A stretch of DNA of 64,000 nucleotides from Owenia fusiformis (lineage: Eukaryota > Annelida > Polychaeta > Sabellida > Oweniidae): NCBI GenBank assembly GCA_903813345.2, contig CAIIXF020000001.1:14465915-14529914 (forward strand), read 5' to 3'. Each line of letters opens with the position of its first letter. The first letter of the stretch is position 1. The translations under genes were made by a program, and so were the position numbers. Of the stretch, positions 46,061-58,789 are shown piece by piece. The notes below the pieces were generated by a model. The model did no database searches. It saw only the letters and a program-made list of their open reading frames with translations, and was not told the origin of the DNA.

Positions 46061-47427
46061 TTTAGTTTTTGATCCGAAATCGAACTATTGAATCATCCCC
46101 AAAGGGAAGCACAGTTTTGTTTGTCTGTGAATAATTTGCCGTTGTGTTTTTTCCAAAGCAAAAAATTCGCTATTTTCATCCCCAAAACATAAAAATTGTT
46201 ACAAAATGACAGCTTTTTATTTATAAAGTGTTTCTAGAATATGGGGTAATATAAACCAGCAACAAATAGTTATTCCTCCAAAATATACTGATTTTTATCA
46301 ATTGATGAAATTTGCATATAACACATATACAACTTTCAAATAGCAGGTTTGTGCTTTAATTTGACCATTAGTGGAGAAGTATACGTAATGAAATTAACAA
46401 TAATGCAAAAAAGTGCACGCTACGTTATGACGATGTTTTCAATGGTTTAATCGTGCTATATCACAACTTCCCTTTACATGCTTTGACAACATAGTTTTTC
46501 CCACTCATTAAATCTCTTTTTATGTACTGAGTGTTCCCACTCAAAATAATTAAAAAATTCTCCATTCAAAAACTTATTTTGGTCCACTCTGTATCTAAGG
46601 GCTATATTTAGCTTACCATTGATCTGTGTAAAATTCTTTGACCCTCCCATTTTCATAGCTAATTTCAAATTGATGAGAAGCATCGATCCAATGAGTCTGG
46701 TAACCAAAAAAGGCGTTCGGAGTTTGTTGAAAAACTTTGAGATGTTGCATAGTTTAAAATAATACAGATCAAAAACATTTTTAGTAAATGATAGAATACT
46801 GTCTCAACTGCTATAATACAATTCTTCTTGAGTTCTATAATGCATGTATCAGCAGATACTTTAAAACATGGAGATATACAACGCATTGCCGTTTATCATC
46901 TTATTTGGAATAACTAATTCGGAGTTAGTTCATGAAGATGTGAATCCATCGATAGACTGTTTCGTTCAATCCAACATCAACTAAATTAATTTTAGAAAGA
47001 AACAAGCGGAACTTTTCGAAGTGAGACTTTAACTGGATAAAGTGACATTAATAGGTTGGAATTGTTGCAATTGAAATAAGAGTAATATATTGTCAGCACG
47101 AGACATAGAATATATACACGAACTGTTAATTATCGGGTCTTTTAACGCCCTTGTCTAGATACCAGACATGGCCAATCTCATTCCTTTGCCTTGAATTCTT
47201 ACTAACAAGTGACACAATTGGTTCAATATTCTGATTTGTATAGTGAATAAAAATGGAATGTTTTGTGTCAGCTCTTGAGTATTTCAACGACATTTAGGAG
47301 ATATTGGCAAATTGCAGCTGATTTGATTACTGTGACATCAAATTTACCAAATGCGTAGCATATTTGTGGTGTGCCACAGGGGTCTATTTTCGGACCGATC
47401 TTATACATGTATATATCTGTAGTTATC
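46061..47427. other. Unassigned stretch
   Basis: AT-rich, only short frames, no recognised repeat. Confidence 0.4.
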
Positions 47428-47494
47428 ATATCACTGTCATATTCCTCACTCTTTTATTGGTCCATGTCATACACGTGACTAAAAAATAACTAGC

Positions 47495-47532
47495 GATATT
47501 CAACGGAAGTCACGTGACTTCCGGTGAATATC
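47495..47532. repeat. 38-bp palindrome centred on a CACGTG E-box
   Basis: The core CGGAAGTCACGTGACTTCCG (47504-47523) is a perfect 20-bp palindrome. The flanks GATATTCAA and GTGAATATC extend it to 38 bp with one mismatched pair. TCACGTGA is a bHLH-zip consensus site, but the context looks like a transposon hairpin and no regulatory role is shown. Confidence 0.85.
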
Positions 47533-47860
47533 AAATGATATTCAACGGCCATGAATGGACATTTGAAAAACATTCCCAACCTTGTTTCCCACATGGCCAA
47601 TACTATGAGTATGAACACAATGGTTCCATTTTCATTGATCCATTGCAATGTTACAATTAATTATAATGTTAACATGAAACCTTAAATTAAGATACTACAA
47701 TTTGGGAGTTGTTATTTATTGACTATACAATTTGGTAGTTGATATTTATTGTTATATTGAAGAAATATAAATGAATATAAAGAAGAAATATAAATGTATT
47801 TCAATGTTAACATATGACTTATTTAATTATATAAGATGTTATGACAGTGATATAATAAAA

Positions 47861-47995
47861 CAAATATTTAATTCTATTTTCGGTGAATACCTGTGACACT
47901 TTCACAAGATGATATTCCACTGGCCCTTCGGGCTTCGTGGAATATCACTTGTGAAAGATGCACAGGTATTCACCGAAAATAGAATTAAATATTTG
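47861..47995. mobile_element. Long near-perfect hairpin, 135 bp
   Basis: Arms of about 65 bp: left CAAATATTTAATTCTATTTT then CGGTGAATACCTGTG and TTTCACAAG; right is its complement with only a few mismatches; the centre is GGCCCTTCGGGC. TATCACTGTCATA at about 47434 and TATGACAGTGATA at about 47840 are also inverted, so the hairpin may belong to a larger element of about 560 bp beginning near 47430. Confidence 0.8.
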
Positions 47996-49709
47996 TATAA
48001 TATCATGACTAATGAAGATGCTTTGTATGCGACGCAGTTACTTTGGTCGTTGATATCAATGTTTTCGTTAATACCCAACTGAGAAAATATTCATATATTT
48101 TAAATATAATGTACTTCATATTATTCGGAACACGCATTGTCACATATTGCAACAACGTTGGCGGGAAGTCACAAATATAAAACTTACATGAACAAATAAT
48201 GACTGCCCCTAAAAATCATGTCTTCATCTCACTCTTAATACATATCACATGTGCACACTTTTTGATAAAAATTACTTACTCAAACGCCCATGGTTAATAT
48301 GTACATTAATAATGAGTAAAAAGAAAAAACAAGGAATAATTTATCAGTGCTTTTAATAAACGTCACTTATTTTTTCCCGGTCTTTGTGACTTTGAAGTAG
48401 TTAAACAAAAAGATAAGTTGGAGAAACTCTAGAACAACCGAATCATTCATAATCTGGTAAGAAAGTAATTACTATCATTCAATTTGATGTATGTAAGTCT
48501 TGTCATTGTTAAACAAAATTTATATTGCCATTTCATTATGGTCTTATGGTATTATTTTGGTATCATTTTATATTGACTGATATAACATACAAGAATGTCT
48601 CTTATTCCACACAGCCATGAAAATATGAAGAGTAAATTGATTTTCTAAAAAGTATCACCGTCACAGATATCTTCAAAACCGAAGCATTGTTTTTCTTTTA
48701 AAGAGATAGAAGGTGTCAATATTGAAACTTGCACCTGACATCCAGACTTATAATCATATAATAGTTGGAATTAACATAGACCTACGTCAAAGCTATTGTA
48801 GCGTAGTTTGCCTCCTAATAATATGCGATTGACAGGCGAACAATGTCTAATAAGTGTGTAAATACAATGCATAATGCTGTGTTGATTTGATGCCGACATG
48901 GCGCAGTGTACCAGTATCGCTGGTTGTGCTAGCACATGCATAAAGGTGATCAAGAGTGCATCCGTAACAATATTTGCATCCGTGTTTTTCATGTGTCATT
49001 GAAGTGTGTGTTTTCTCTGCAAAATCGACATCACAGAGATCCAATCTGAATTAATCTTTCTTGGAGCATGAGATTAGAATGAGAAATTGCAAATGTTGGC
49101 ATAATCCATTAGAAGATTCCTATGAAACCAAGAACGACATGGACTTTGATGTCACGGTTGATCCGAAATCAATATATTAACTATCACATTGACAAATGAT
49201 GCATTCAAAATCGAATTATCAATACAAAAATTATTCGATCTAAAGTGATGTTGGTTTGCTTTCAGATCGATATGTGACTTATGATTGGGTCGTTAGATTA
49301 CAATATGTGGAAGTCGAGTTGATGATGTTCACCACACTATCGAAGCTACGACCGTACAGAAATTGTTACAATACCGAGAAAATAATTTCCATTACAGATA
49401 ATAGGCATTGAGGCATATACACTATATTTATGTGTTCAATATATCACAGTTACAGTGCATTCGGACAGAGACATAGACATATTCATGTTGTTTTCGATTC
49501 CGATTGAATTGTTCAACGAAATAAAGAATAAAAAATCGCCACTTAAATAACAATCAAGATGTCATTGACTCTTAGCATAAACTCCGACATAAAAATGGTA
49601 ATTGTTATAATGCGAATACATCCTATTCAGAAAGATATTCAGGATAACTAAAGCTGTTTCCGCATTGTGTGAAATTGTTTTAAAACATCGATCACAAACA
49701 CACAGCAAA
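47996..49709. other. Upstream region of the intronless GPCR, nothing assigned
   Basis: No supported gene or repeat. Promoter and 5' UTR of the receptor at 49710 should lie in the right-hand part, but no specific element can be named. Confidence 0.4.
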
Positions 49710-51134
49710 ATGTTCAATGTGTCTTTCAACGATGCGGACTTAGAGTCCGATGGATCGGCTGCTGAGACGTACGTCGTGATGGGGATGTTGATCTTCTTGT
49801 CGGTTGTAGGGACATCTGGGAACATTATTGTCATCCGGGTGTTTTCTACTGGAAAAGACCACTTGACATCAGTCTTCTTCATATTGGTTCTTGCCGTCAC
49901 TGACCTATTTACATGCGTTGTCATTATGCCATTTACTGTATACATGGAATATGTGAAATACAATACTGATTCTGACTTTATCTGTAAGTTTTACCATATG
50001 GTGATCACATCCAACATTCCGTTTTCTGCATTCATCATGGCTGCTATATCTGTCGATCGCTATCTGTGCATCTGTCAGCCTTTTACGAAGTACATGACGA
50101 CATTCAAAGCTAAAGTAGTGACTGGATGTCTTGCAGTATTGTCACTGGCCCTCAGTATTATTCCCGTCTTGAGTGAAAGCGTTTACCACTTAGAGTATGC
50201 AAACACTACGGACAACAAACCTCACAAAACGCCGTATAATGGTTCCCTACATGACCATACTTCACCAACCACTGAGTCGTTTCTGACAAGCACAGGAAAA
50301 GTACGTAATAGCTCTCATGTGGGTCAAAGAAAATTGGTATTAAATAACGTAGGTCATTGTAATGTTACATCTCTTATTGTACCGACAGATGTTAGAATAG
50401 CCTATAGAAAACTATATACAGCTATATTTCTTGCTTCCGTATTAGTTGTCCTTATTATGTATATTATGATTTACGTTTTCATTGTCCGGCGACGAAGCCG
50501 ATATAGTGCGAACCGTCCTAGCACTTTGGAAAGCACCTCGTATGGAAAACGTAAGGGTTCTAAAGCAACGGTTGACACTACAACTAAGAATGGTGACGAT
50601 ATAACCGCGGAAAATGAACAAGAACAAAAATTGATTGACTCTAAAATTAGTAGTACACATGCGAGTCCAGATGATCAATCCAAAAAATTAAGTGGAAATA
50701 GAAATACAAGCCCTGGCAAAGGCACCGGTGAGGTACTTAAAGAAAAAACATATAAACCACATTTATCAAATGGGAGGCATGTGTCTATTGCATTACCGAT
50801 GGTAGTGAACAACACCGTTTCTCATCAATTTAGTGTGGAAGATGATAGACCAACAGTTTGTATATCATGTATGCCAATGGACAGACATACGCGAGCCAAC
50901 ATTAAACTGGCTATTATGTTATTTGTTGTTGTAGTTGTATTCCTTATCTTCTACATCCCCGCTTTTATGATGAGCCTTTTCATTATAGATATTAATAAGG
51001 TCGTGTTTTACATGTATTTTGCTCATAATGTGGCAAATCCTATCATTTATGCTTACATGAACACTAACTTCCGAGATGAAGCTAGACGTCTATTTGCATC
51101 GCGTTGTCAAAACAGTCGCCAACAAAGGTTTTAG
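49710..51134 (+). CDS. Intronless class A GPCR, orphan, long third intracellular loop
   Basis: A 474-residue seven-transmembrane receptor. The frame stays open 15 codons upstream without an ATG, so the first ATG at 49710 (context CAAAATGT) is chosen; NVS at residue 3 is a glycosylation sequon. TM1 is about 21-46 with GN at 37-38; TM2 carries Asp65 in LAVTDLF; Cys92 at the start of TM3 can pair with Cys217 in a long, Asn-rich loop 2; DRY is at 116-118, followed by LCICQPF; TM5 is about 235-260; TM6 has the proline of FYIPAFM (412 onward) but lacks the usual tryptophan of CWxP; NPIIY is at 443-447. Loop 3 covers about 260-395 and is rich in Ser, Thr and Lys, with possible phosphorylation sites. 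Family features resemble invertebrate peptide or amine receptors, but I cannot name the ligand. Probably a functional single-exon gene. Confidence 0.9.
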   Translation: MFNVSFNDADLESDGSAAETYVVMGMLIFLSVVGTSGNIIVIRVFSTGKDHLTSVFFILVLAVTDLFTCVVIMPFTVYMEYVKYNTDSDFICKFYHMVITSNIPFSAFIMAAISVDRYLCICQPFTKYMTTFKAKVVTGCLAVLSLALSIIPVLSESVYHLEYANTTDNKPHKTPYNGSLHDHTSPTTESFLTSTGKVRNSSHVGQRKLVLNNVGHCNVTSLIVPTDVRIAYRKLYTAIFLASVLVVLIMYIMIYVFIVRRRSRYSANRPSTLESTSYGKRKGSKATVDTTTKNGDDITAENEQEQKLIDSKISSTHASPDDQSKKLSGNRNTSPGKGTGEVLKEKTYKPHLSNGRHVSIALPMVVNNTVSHQFSVEDDRPTVCISCMPMDRHTRANIKLAIMLFVVVVVFLIFYIPAFMMSLFIIDINKVVFYMYFAHNVANPIIYAYMNTNFRDEARRLFASRCQNSRQQRF

Positions 51135-52849
51135 GAATGAGAATGTTGTTTTCACTCTTAATGCTTGACAAAAACAAAGGCATGGTATGATGATCGTGCT
51201 CATCAAGACTATTTTCGTGAAGACAAAGCTATCATGTAACATTGCGATTACGATTGACAGGGTTTCTCAAACTTTCACTTTGGATTTCGAGGAGGAATTC
51301 GAATTGTTCTATGACCAAATTCGCCCAAACTTGTTTAGGCATGAACAGGCTTGCACGGACAGTTTCGTGTGTCTTGGCGTGTCCTTTCTTGCCTAAGCAT
51401 GATTTGCCAATACACATACGTATACTCAGGTATGATCAACCTTCGCCATGATAGTTAATTCGGAATGACAACGCTCAGAGGTATGACCGATCTTTCATTC
51501 GTTGTTATTACATGATTAAGTTTGACAATTTCGCCCAGTATGTTTGTCAAAAACCTTGGCCTAAAGGGGAATTATTTTAAATATGTCGAACTAGTCGCTA
51601 AATTTGTCAAAGCATCGTGGAACATTCCAGCGCAAGTTTTACTGTTTGAAGACCTTTTCATGAAAGTTATTAATTCATGATCAAAGATGTACCCTACTTA
51701 GAACTTTTTCATATTCGCAAAATTGCAGACAGATCCATTGAAGGGGAAAGATTGTGAAAACAGAAATGTAAATCATACCAATGAGGTTTCGATAGGTCGT
51801 AACTCACACAGATATGATTAAGAATGGCACTGAGATTATAATTAGCCATGCATTACCGTTGAATTATGATATTTTAATTGAGAAACATTGCAATGAATTC
51901 ATTCATTTATTTCCAAAGGTTGTCATTGAGATGCCTATCATCAAAAATATCGTAATTGTAATTACCCTCTGGAGTATTTTGTCTAAAAACAAGGTCGTTT
52001 TGGAAGAAAGGATTTGTGATCGTTTAAACTAACACTTTGCTTGGGTATTAAAGAAGATATCATATATGATATATTAATGTCAATCATATACTGCATTATC
52101 ATTTTAGATTAAGAGGAACATTAAGCTAATTGGATATAGTGCAACAAATATAATAGTTATACATACCACCTACGTGGTAGAATGTTACATTGCTACGGAC
52201 ATGCTTAATTAACCGTAAGCAAAAAAACTATGCTGTTAGTTGCAGATGTACAACAAAGCTACTTTCAATGATTATAAATGATGTATTATAAGTATCATTA
52301 GCTCTTGAAGTACTTGGACAGAATATGGTATACGATATGAGCATGCAAGTAGCATTCGAGTGGTTGTACCTTAGATTATTCATCTTATTTATCTACATCT
52401 TTATAATGGGGTTAAATCAAGATATGCATGGATGCACATCCAAGGTCTTTTCTAGAATGCTGTAGTATTTAGCTGATTGGCCTTGCGTTGAAATGTCGTA
52501 AATCAAAACTGCTCATTTCTAAAGAGACTGGCATTTGTCATACTCTTAAGTGTGCATTTGTTTAAGTGGGATTAGTGGGGACTCTTCAGACCAAACGTTC
52601 CGGGGCACTTATTAGATAATAAAGGTTAATATGACTATTGAACAATGCCCAGGAATATAAGCCGGGAGATTTCTACTTAACAAATACACACTTGGATCAC
52701 ACTTAATTGGAGTAAATGTTGATACTTTTTAGTCAAGTAATAAAAATGGGGAATGTTCATTACGAACTTGGTAGGGGCGGATATGATGTGAAATCCGTGT
52801 GACAAGAATTCCGCCCACGTAGAATATTGTACACGGCCAGTTAAGTGTG
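51135..52849. other. 3' flank of the GPCR, nothing else assigned
   Basis: Two overlapping frames at 51187-51451 read over the same 230 bp without domain evidence. AATAAA occurs near 52618, but it is 1.5 kb downstream, so it may not be the receptor's polyadenylation signal. Confidence 0.4.
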
Positions 52850-55150
52850 TTTGAATATTTTTGACGATATTTCCATATATTGTATCATTGTTCGTGATGT
52901 ACATGTACTGCAAGACGTATATAAATACCATTATTCTGTGTTGTTGACGTATATCTACACACACATACCCATCTGTCTTATTGTATTATTCTCGGTGGTA
53001 TACATATACTGTAACTCATATATTTTTATTTTCATTGTCGAGGAAGCATACATGTACTTACACACACGATATTCTGTCACCGTTGATGACATGATGACGT
53101 ACATGGACTACCATATGCAGTATGTCATTGTTGGTAATGTATAGGTACTGACATACATACAATTGTTCCATTGTTTTTATGACAAACATACGTCCCAAGT
53201 CATATTCTGTCACTGTTGATGGTTGATGACGTATATATGATGACGTACACGGACTGTCACATAGTAGTAGTATATCATTGTTTGTAATATACAGATACTG
53301 AGACACAAAATATCGTTTCATTGTTTTGATGGCGTACATACCTCAACACATGGTATTCTGTCACAGTTCATGAGGTATATATGATGACGTAAATGTACTA
53401 CCACATATATAGTATATCATTGTTGGTAATATACAGATACTGACACACAAAATATTGTTTCATTGTTTTGATGGCGTACATACCTCAACACATGGTATTC
53501 TGTCACTGTTGATGACGTATATATGATGACGTAAATGTACTACCACATATATAGTATATCATTGTTGGTAATATACAGGTACTGACACACAAAATACTGT
53601 TTCATTGTTTTGATGGCGTACATACCTCAACACATGGTATTCTGTCACTGTTGATGACGTATATATGATGACGTAAATGTACTACCACATATATAGTATA
53701 TCATTGTTGGTAATATACAGGTACTGACACACAAAATACTGTTTCATTGTTTTGATGGCGTACATACCTCAACGCATGGTATTCTGTCACTGTTGATGAC
53801 GTACAAATGTATATATGATGACGTAAATGTACTACCACATATATAGTATACCAGTGGTGGTAATATACAGGTACTGACACGCAAAATATTGTTTCATTGT
53901 TTTGATGGCGTACATACCTCAACACATGGTATTCTGTCACTGTTGATGACGTATATATGATGACGTAAATGTACTACCACATATATAGTATATCATTGTT
54001 GGTAATATACAGGTACTGACACACAAAATATTGTTTCATTGTTTTGATGGCGTACATACCTCAACACATGGTATTCTGTCACTGTTGATGACGTATATAT
54101 GATGACGTAAATGTACTACCACATATATAGTATATCAATGCTAATATACAGGTACTGACACACAAAATACTGTTTCATTTTTTGATGGCGTAAATACCTC
54201 CATACGTGGTATTCTGTCACCGTTGATGACGTATATATGATGATGTAAATGTACTGCTACATATAATATGCCATTGTTGGTAGTGCACAGGTACTGACAC
54301 ACACAATATTGCTTCATTGTTTTGATGACATTGATACTTCCACACACGGTATTCTGTCACTGTTGATGACGTATATATGATGACGTACATGTACTGCCAC
54401 AGGTATAGTATGTTATTGTTGGTAATGTATAGGCACTGGCACACATACGATTGTTTCATTGTTTTAGTGACGTACAAACTTCCACACATGGTATTAATTT
54501 TGTCATTGTTGTTAATGTATAGGTACTCGCACACATACTATTGTTTCATTGTTTTGATGACGTACAAACTTCCACACATGGTATTATGTCACTGTTGATG
54601 ACTTATAAATGATAACGTACATGTACTGCTACATATATAGTATGTCATTGTTGATAATATACAGGTACTGACACACATAATATTAGTTCATTGTTTTATT
54701 TTAATGACGTATATACTGCCACGCACGATATTCTGTCACTGTTGATGACGTATATATGATGACATACGTGTACTGCCACATATATAGTATGCCATTGTTG
54801 GTAATGTACATTTATTGACGCATAGTACTATAATATTGTATCATTGCTTGGATAACGTACATGTACAGTCACTCACATATTACATCAAAGAGGATAACGT
54901 ATATGTAATGTCACACACACACAATATTGTTTCATTGTTAAAGACGTATGGTGTCCTGACACGTATATTATGTTATTGTTTTTGATGAACATGTACTGCA
55001 ACACATACATGATATGTATATCACATTATTGTTGGTAATGAGCATTTACATCAACACATATATGATATCATTGTTGGTCTATACATTCTGTCACACATAT
55101 ATTGTATTGTTGATATTATTCAGTAAATCATATTCACACATATATTGGCT
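52850..55150. repeat. Satellite array with a 142-bp higher-order unit
   Basis: GTATATCATTG recurs at 53412, 53554, 53696, 53846, 53988 and 54130, spacings 142, 142, 150, 142 and 142. The unit divides into three related monomers of 42, 45 and 55 bp, each opening with CACA and carrying a TCATTGTT or TCACTGTT core and an ACGTA or AATATACA-like tail. Copies from 53400 to 54150 are nearly identical; copies toward both edges are progressively diverged. One copy has an 8-bp expansion (GTACAAAT-like). Open frames through the array on the minus strand reflect the repeat and are not genes. About 14-16 units in total. Confidence 0.92.
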
Positions 55151-55264
55151 AGGTATGCATTAGTGCATTCTGACAAACTCGAAGACAGTAGCCATGCGTT
55201 ATCTGAATGCTAATGTTACGAAGAATGTTGCATACATTCGTGGTTGCGCGGTATTTTTGATACG

Positions 55265-55785
55265 GGTGAATATGCCATACTTACCTGCGGAGTATGCCAT
55301 ATTCCGCAGTAAATATGAAATACATTGATTTCAATGAATACCCGATACTCACCTGCGGAATATGTCATACTCACTTGCGGAATATGCCATATACCGCAGG
55401 TGAATATGACATATACCGCAGGCGAAAACGTGATGCAGAAATACTTGATTTAAATGCGAGAATCAACTCTAAATGTAAAACTACTCTGGATTACTAATAT
55501 AGTTAGTGAGTTGAGTACTAATATATGAATCCTGGATTGATTGAGTAAGTTTATTACTTGAGATTGGTGAGTGCAGTGAGTAAGTTGATATATTCGATAC
55601 ACTGTACTGTTCAGAAATTCAGTAATAATTTATAAATTTTTAATCGTTCGTTCAAACGATGCAATTGACAATTGCGTAAATCCGTATCACGTTCTCATTG
55701 GTTAGTTGTATGTCATATACCGCAGGTGAATCTGTCATACACCGCAAGTGAATATGTCATATTCGTTGCGGAATATGACATATAT
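55265..55785. repeat. Inverted short repeats CCTGCGG-ATATG
   Basis: ACCTGCGGAATATG-CATA and its complement TAT-CATATACCGCAGGT occur about ten times in two clusters (55265-55430 and 55708-55785), in both orientations, around a ~280-bp AT-rich core. This could be an element whose ends are built from the repeated motif. Confidence 0.7.
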
Positions 55786-57369
55786 TTTTATCTTATTTAC
55801 CGCGTAACAGCTAATGCTTTATTTTGTCTAGGTTTCTGTGTTCAGTCTGGAACGATATACCTTTGTAAAATAATTGAATTAAATTTCTCTCTTCATCGCC
55901 ATTGTGTAAAAAGGTTTTACTGTATGAAACAATGTACGTATTTAAGCATAATTTAATCTTATTGTGCATTTTATCAAATTCAATTCTTTTCTTAGGTTTT
56001 TGTGATTAAATCCTTTAATGAACTTTCAAGGAAAATTAAATCCAACAGATATATAATTACTATTCTGACATTTTTAGATTTGAAGCTAATCTGCTAATTG
56101 GGTAAAATTGCAGCTATTACTGTGAATTACAAGAAACAATAAATTTATCCAACAAAAGGCGGTATTTTCGTTTTTATCAAAGAGTGTTATTTTGATGTAA
56201 ATCACGACTGTTTCGTAATGACACTCTGAGCCTATTCTAGCATGGCATTTTAACTATTGTAGTGAGAGACAGATGATAGATTAGAATCGAGGAAATTCAG
56301 TAATTACCACGATTTCTTTTTTTCTAATATTGCAATCTGGGCTTTGGCCTGTGTGATTTATTGCGTGTAAGTTAGCGTTAGTGCGGTTAGACACATGCCC
56401 CTAAAGATAATCATCAAACGTGTCCACTGAAAGTTATTGAGGAAAAAAATTATACTGACCTGAAGATATAATATCCCTTTAAAACATCTCCACATTCGTT
56501 ATTGCTAGCACTTTGAATATTGTAATTCGACTGTCATCAAGATGTTGTCTCCTAAGGTGAAATATTAGAGATGTGATGGGGGATAAATGTGTATTTGATT
56601 GCCTCAATTTATTTTATCTAACGATATGTTTTATTGGGTTGTTTACTTATATGTGAATTCCTCCCTCCAAGGTAAGCTAAAATGTATGAATTAATATATA
56701 GTATATAGATAAGATAGCTTTATTCTTGTTATTGAGCAGAGAATGAAAAATATTTTTTTAAATCAGGGGACTATTTGGCATGAAGAAGACTGATCGCTTT
56801 CCAAACTCAACCTTAAAGGTCCGGTGCCAATAGCTCTGAATCTCAATCAACCCTTATTAAGTAACTACAGGTAGTGACAAAGTTGAAAGCAACATGTACA
56901 AGTCCTACCAATTCATTCCTTATGATTACAATTCATATAGTATCTCTCAAAAGATCTGTGATATGTTATTGATGAAATTATTAAGAATTCAAGGTGCAAA
57001 ATGGAGGGAGTGTTTGAATTCTCCCAAATAATATAAATGGTAGAGATCATAAAAATACAAAATTACAAGCAACATGTACAGTTGACCTACCAATATATCC
57101 CTTACAATCTCAAATATAATATCTCCCAACAGATCCACGATATATTATAAATTAAGTTAGGACTCAAAGTGCCAAAATGAGTAAATTCCCTAAAACAATA
57201 AAATATGTTACCACATTTTTATAAAAATGTTTTCCTCAAATACACTGTGGGGATATTTAGAAAATAGACATGACAAAGAATCATTTGAGCCCAAAATATT
57301 TAAAAACTAAACTAAGTCATATTACAATGCCAATACAATATAACACGTTTGTTGAAACTCTTAATAATA
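55786..57369. other. Unassigned stretch
   Basis: No supported gene. A weak duplication, GCAACATGTACAagTC / GCAACATGTACAGTTGACCT with ACCAAT and CAGATCC, lies at about 56880-57150 (period about 180 bp). Confidence 0.4.
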
Positions 57370-57545
57370 TTGTAATGCTTTGCAGATCGTGTACCGAGGT
57401 TACCTACAAACTAGGTATATACACCCGATCCGCACAGTAAAATCACGGTACCGCACGGTACATAAAGAATATGGTACCGCACGATACCGTTGGAGTATTG
57501 TGCCGTACTATACAGTGTTCATGGTACCGTACGGTACCATTTTAG
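57370..57545. repeat. Cluster of GGTACCG palindromes
   Basis: Five to six variants of ACGGTACC / GGTACCGCACGGTAC within 130 bp, ending in the perfect 20-bp palindrome ATGGTACCGTACGGTACCAT (57520-57539). GC content is locally raised. It looks like a repeat or element end built from one palindromic motif. Confidence 0.75.
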
Positions 57546-57783
57546 TCTATTTAGTCAGATTGGCTGTGAATACCTAACATTCTTTTGAGTTTTTCACGTA
57601 GAGTATTTCTAATCACTCAAATAAATCTTGGATTTCTCTCCACTTTTTCCCTTTCCTTAAGCCAATAATATCCTTGCACATTTCTTCTTAAAAAGGTGCT
57701 AAGGATATTCAATGTATTTTCTACAGAAAGTGCAAAGGACAGACTCGTGTAACGTTTTAAAATATGTTTTATCAATTATTTAC

Positions 57784-58350
57784 AAAGGAGTGGTATCGAT
57801 ATAGAGAACTTTTTGAACACACGTTTCTCTGAAACCAGTCATAGAAAAATCTAAAAATTTAACACATCGTCAATTTAATGGTCATCTTTTGAATGGTAAC
57901 AATATATCTTGAAAAATATATATATACTTTCATCTATATCGTTTTAGAAAACACATTAAACACTTGTTTTGTTCTTGGTATCACGTTTCCAGAGTGAAAT
58001 GAAACATCTTTCCGAACCTCATTGGAACAAAACGACATAAACACAACATGTTTAGGTCTCTCGATATTGTAACTTTCCAAAGGAAATTTTGATTGATTGT
58101 AAAAAAGTATCTTGTTAATGAAATAAAAGGTTTATTTTGATTTTTTAAATCTATTTTGGGGGGATTTTGTTTTAATTTTTTGAATACTTTCAAGCAAGCA
58201 AAAGTTCCTTTGTATTACTATAATATTGAGAGGTCTAAAAACATGTTGAACATGCTATTTTGTTCCAAAAGGTTCGGAAAGACATTTTATTTCTCAAGAA
58301 TTGGTAGAAAGGAGCAAAAACAATTGCACTAAAAAAACAAAAAATGTTAA
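57784..58350 (+). repeat. Dispersed repeat, sister of 41066-42215
   Basis: The start (AAAGGAGTGGTAT) and end (TTGCACTAAAAAAACAAAAA) match the family seen at 41066 and 42188. The central part here is single-copy in this window. Confidence 0.65.
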
Positions 58351-58789
58351 ACGAAAACTAGAATTTTAAAACGTATTTTTCTCTGAACCACTTTTTTAAA
58401 AATATATGAATAAGTTCATTTCTCGCTTATTAATCAACCAGTTATTTAATATGTTTTCGACAAAAAAAACACATAAGGGTGAACACAATAAATTGGTGTG
58501 AATTATTACTCAAAAACATACATTTGACCACTAGATTCTACTTTAAAAACAATATTAGGTGGTTTAAACTTTACAGGGGGCCTTTAATAAACGTTGGTAT
58601 TAACTTTATTGTTATCAACGCTTGGAAAAACTGCTGGCGTAGAAAGTTTATAAATTACCCTTTGAAATTGAACAGATGACTCTGAGAGTAGTGAAATTCA
58701 ATTTGGAACTTTTCATGCATGGTGTTTAGAAGGTGAGAAATCTTAACACTTTGATACAAAGTCTTGTATCTTGCATACGCAATAACATA

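Noticed and set aside
49665-49709. Extended N-terminus of the intronless GPCR
   Set aside because: The upstream codons begin at TTG with no ATG; the first ATG is at 49710 in a good context.
52677-54598. Several overlapping frames of 66-105 codons, mostly on the minus strand
   Set aside because: They read through the 142-bp satellite, whose period is not a multiple of three; peptide repeats are a by-product.
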